5,328 bases of DNA from an uncultured Solirubrobacteraceae bacterium (GTDB lineage: Bacteria > Actinomycetota > Thermoleophilia > Solirubrobacterales > Solirubrobacteraceae): the NCBI GenBank assembly GCA_902806215.1, contig CADCVT010000160.1:1-5328 (forward strand), given 5' to 3'. The translations under genes and the position numbers were made by a program. Below are positions 4,244-5,328 of this stretch, piece by piece (the first letter of the stretch is position 1; each line of letters begins with the position of its first letter). The notes below the pieces were generated by a model that saw only the letters and a program-made list of their open reading frames with translations, did not search any database and was not told where the DNA came from.

Positions 4244-5328
4244 TGGCACCCGACCGAGCAGCCGCCTGCCGGGATGACCCCGGCGGACAGGATCGGCTTC
4301 CCGAGCTTCAGCTCGTCGTTCGGCGGCCAGCCGGCCATGTCGGTCGCCGAGCCCGGCGACGTCAACGGCGACGGCCGCGACGATCTCGCGGTGACGTTCC
4401 CCGGCTGGTACGAGGGGTGGGGGACGTCCTACGTGGTCTTCACCCGCCCGGCCGGCCGGGGCGGATCGGAGCCGGTCGAGGAGCGGCCGGGGTTTCGCAT
4501 CGTGGGCGGGGGCGGGTCCGTGGGCATCGCTTCCGCGGGCGACCTCAACGAGGACGGCCTGGACGACCTCGCGGTGCTCGGCGGGAACCCGGGCCTCAGG
4601 GTCGTGTTCGGCAAGCGCGACAGCGAGACCGTCTACCTGAGCTCGGCGCGGACGCTGCAGATCGACGGGCCGTGGTCGTCGTACTGGGCCGGGTCGAGCA
4701 ACGGGGTCATGCGGCCTCCGCCGATCATCAACGCGGGTGACCAGAACGGCGACGGGCGTACGGACCTCGCGATCGCCGCCGGCGGCCAGGTCAGCATCAT
4801 CTACACGCCCGCCGACCCCGAGGGGGCGTGGGTCGACGCGACCACCATCGAGGAGGACGAGGGCGTCGCGCTTCGCACGAACGAGGACGTCCGGGACATC
4901 GACCTGGCCTCGCTCGGCGACGTCTGGGGCGACCGGCGCGACGAGCTGCTCGTGGGATGGTCGCGTTCGGCCGACGACCTGGTCCGCCTCGTCGGCGCCG
5001 GCCTCACCGGCGGCGCGGGCGACGTCGACCTCCTGGAGGTCGCCGAGTCGGGCCGCGGCTGGGAGCGCCACGAGGAGGGGTGGTTCAACGCGCTGACGAC
5101 CCTGCGACCGGCGGTCGCCGGCGACCGGCGCCGGCCGATCGTGGGGATGAGCAGCCGCACGGTGCTGATCCCCGACACGGGCCCGCAGCGCGTCGAGCAG
5201 TCGATCTCGTCCGGCGCCGAGGTGATGGAGAGCCACTCGTCGCTGATCGTCGACGTCGGCGATCAGGATCGCGACGGGCGTGCCGACATCGGCGTCGGCG
5301 AGGGCATCCGCTACCTCGACGGTCAGCG
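4175..5328 (+). CDS. secreted FG-GAP/VCBS-repeat beta-propeller protein (3' end beyond window)
   Basis: The frame is open from ATG 4175 to the edge, giving 384 complete codons with no stop, so the C-terminus is missing. A Sec signal peptide is clear: MVRN, a hydrophobic core (ALIGVVVAFACAGAAP) and an AYA cleavage site before W24. The mature part is built from FG-GAP repeats of an integrin-alpha-like propeller, each with a calcium loop D-x-[ND]-x-D-G-x-x-D followed by a hydrophobic strand: DVNGDGRDD (62-70), DLNEDGLDD (123-131), DQNGDGRTD (189-197) and DQDRDGRAD (363-371). A degenerate loop occurs at 249-256 (DVWGDRRD), and another blade near 315-331 (AVAGDRRRPIVG) lacks the loop. Repeat spacing is about 60-66 residues. 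The likely place is the cell surface or outside the cell, bound to Ca2+; ligand or enzyme activity cannot be told. There are no cell-wall anchor residues in the visible part. Cys15 lies in the signal core but lacks a proper lipobox. Confidence 0.9.
   Translation, partial: MVRNALIGVVVAFACAGAAPAYAWHPTEQPPAGMTPADRIGFPSFSSSFGGQPAMSVAEPGDVNGDGRDDLAVTFPGWYEGWGTSYVVFTRPAGRGGSEPVEERPGFRIVGGGGSVGIASAGDLNEDGLDDLAVLGGNPGLRVVFGKRDSETVYLSSARTLQIDGPWSSYWAGSSNGVMRPPPIINAGDQNGDGRTDLAIAAGGQVSIIYTPADPEGAWVDATTIEEDEGVALRTNEDVRDIDLASLGDVWGDRRDELLVGWSRSADDLVRLVGAGLTGGAGDVDLLEVAESGRGWERHEEGWFNALTTLRPAVAGDRRRPIVGMSSRTVLIPDTGPQRVEQSISSGAEVMESHSSLIVDVGDQDRDGRADIGVGEGIRYLDGQ

Noticed and set aside
4037..5236. A 399-codon - strand open frame opposite the FG-GAP gene
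   Set aside because: The + strand frame from 4175 shows a signal peptide and repeated calcium loops. The antisense frame shows only biased composition.

Overview
This is a high-GC window, strongly G/C-biased at third codon positions, with GTG and TTG starts and several genes that seem to lack leader sequences. That points to a high-GC actinobacterium. The protein types (FG-GAP secreted protein, GMC oxidase with an N-terminal helical domain, DivIVA-like coiled coil) would fit a soil lineage such as Thermoleophilia/Solirubrobacterales, but that placement is an inference and no marker gene is present.

Layout from left to right. (1) The last codons of an upstream + strand gene (to 41) lead into a 74-aa two-pass membrane protein (43-267, +). 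(2) A convergent junction of only 12 bp follows. (3) Three genes lie on the - strand, read from right to left: a 650-aa GMC-family FAD alcohol oxidase/dehydrogenase (3659-1707), an alpha/beta hydrolase with an aspartate nucleophile of the epoxide-hydrolase type (1714-863, overlapping the oxidase by 8 bp), and a 178-aa coiled-coil protein (816-280) with its own probable leaderless promoter. (4) A 25-bp divergent intergenic region separates the oxidase from a SLOG/LOG-fold nucleotide-binding protein (3685-4137, +). (5) A secreted FG-GAP beta-propeller protein starts at 4175 (+) and runs off the right edge.

The oxidase and hydrolase form a translationally coupled pair and look like a small catabolic or detoxifying unit: FAD-dependent oxidation of a hydrophobic alcohol plus hydrolysis of an epoxide, halide or ester. 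The substrate cannot be read from the sequence. The coiled-coil protein is probably a cell-division or envelope scaffold that merely sits downstream.

Two observations deserve most attention. The coiled-coil protein ends in a peptide very like the conserved C-terminal tail of FtsZ (LDVPEF near the end, followed by arginines). The divergent 25-bp region carries two back-to-back TANNNT -10 boxes that share 2 bp, each placed for a leaderless transcript. No rRNA, tRNA, CRISPR array, insertion sequence or integrase was seen. Apart from the short junctions listed, the window is coding and no gap exceeds 50 bp.
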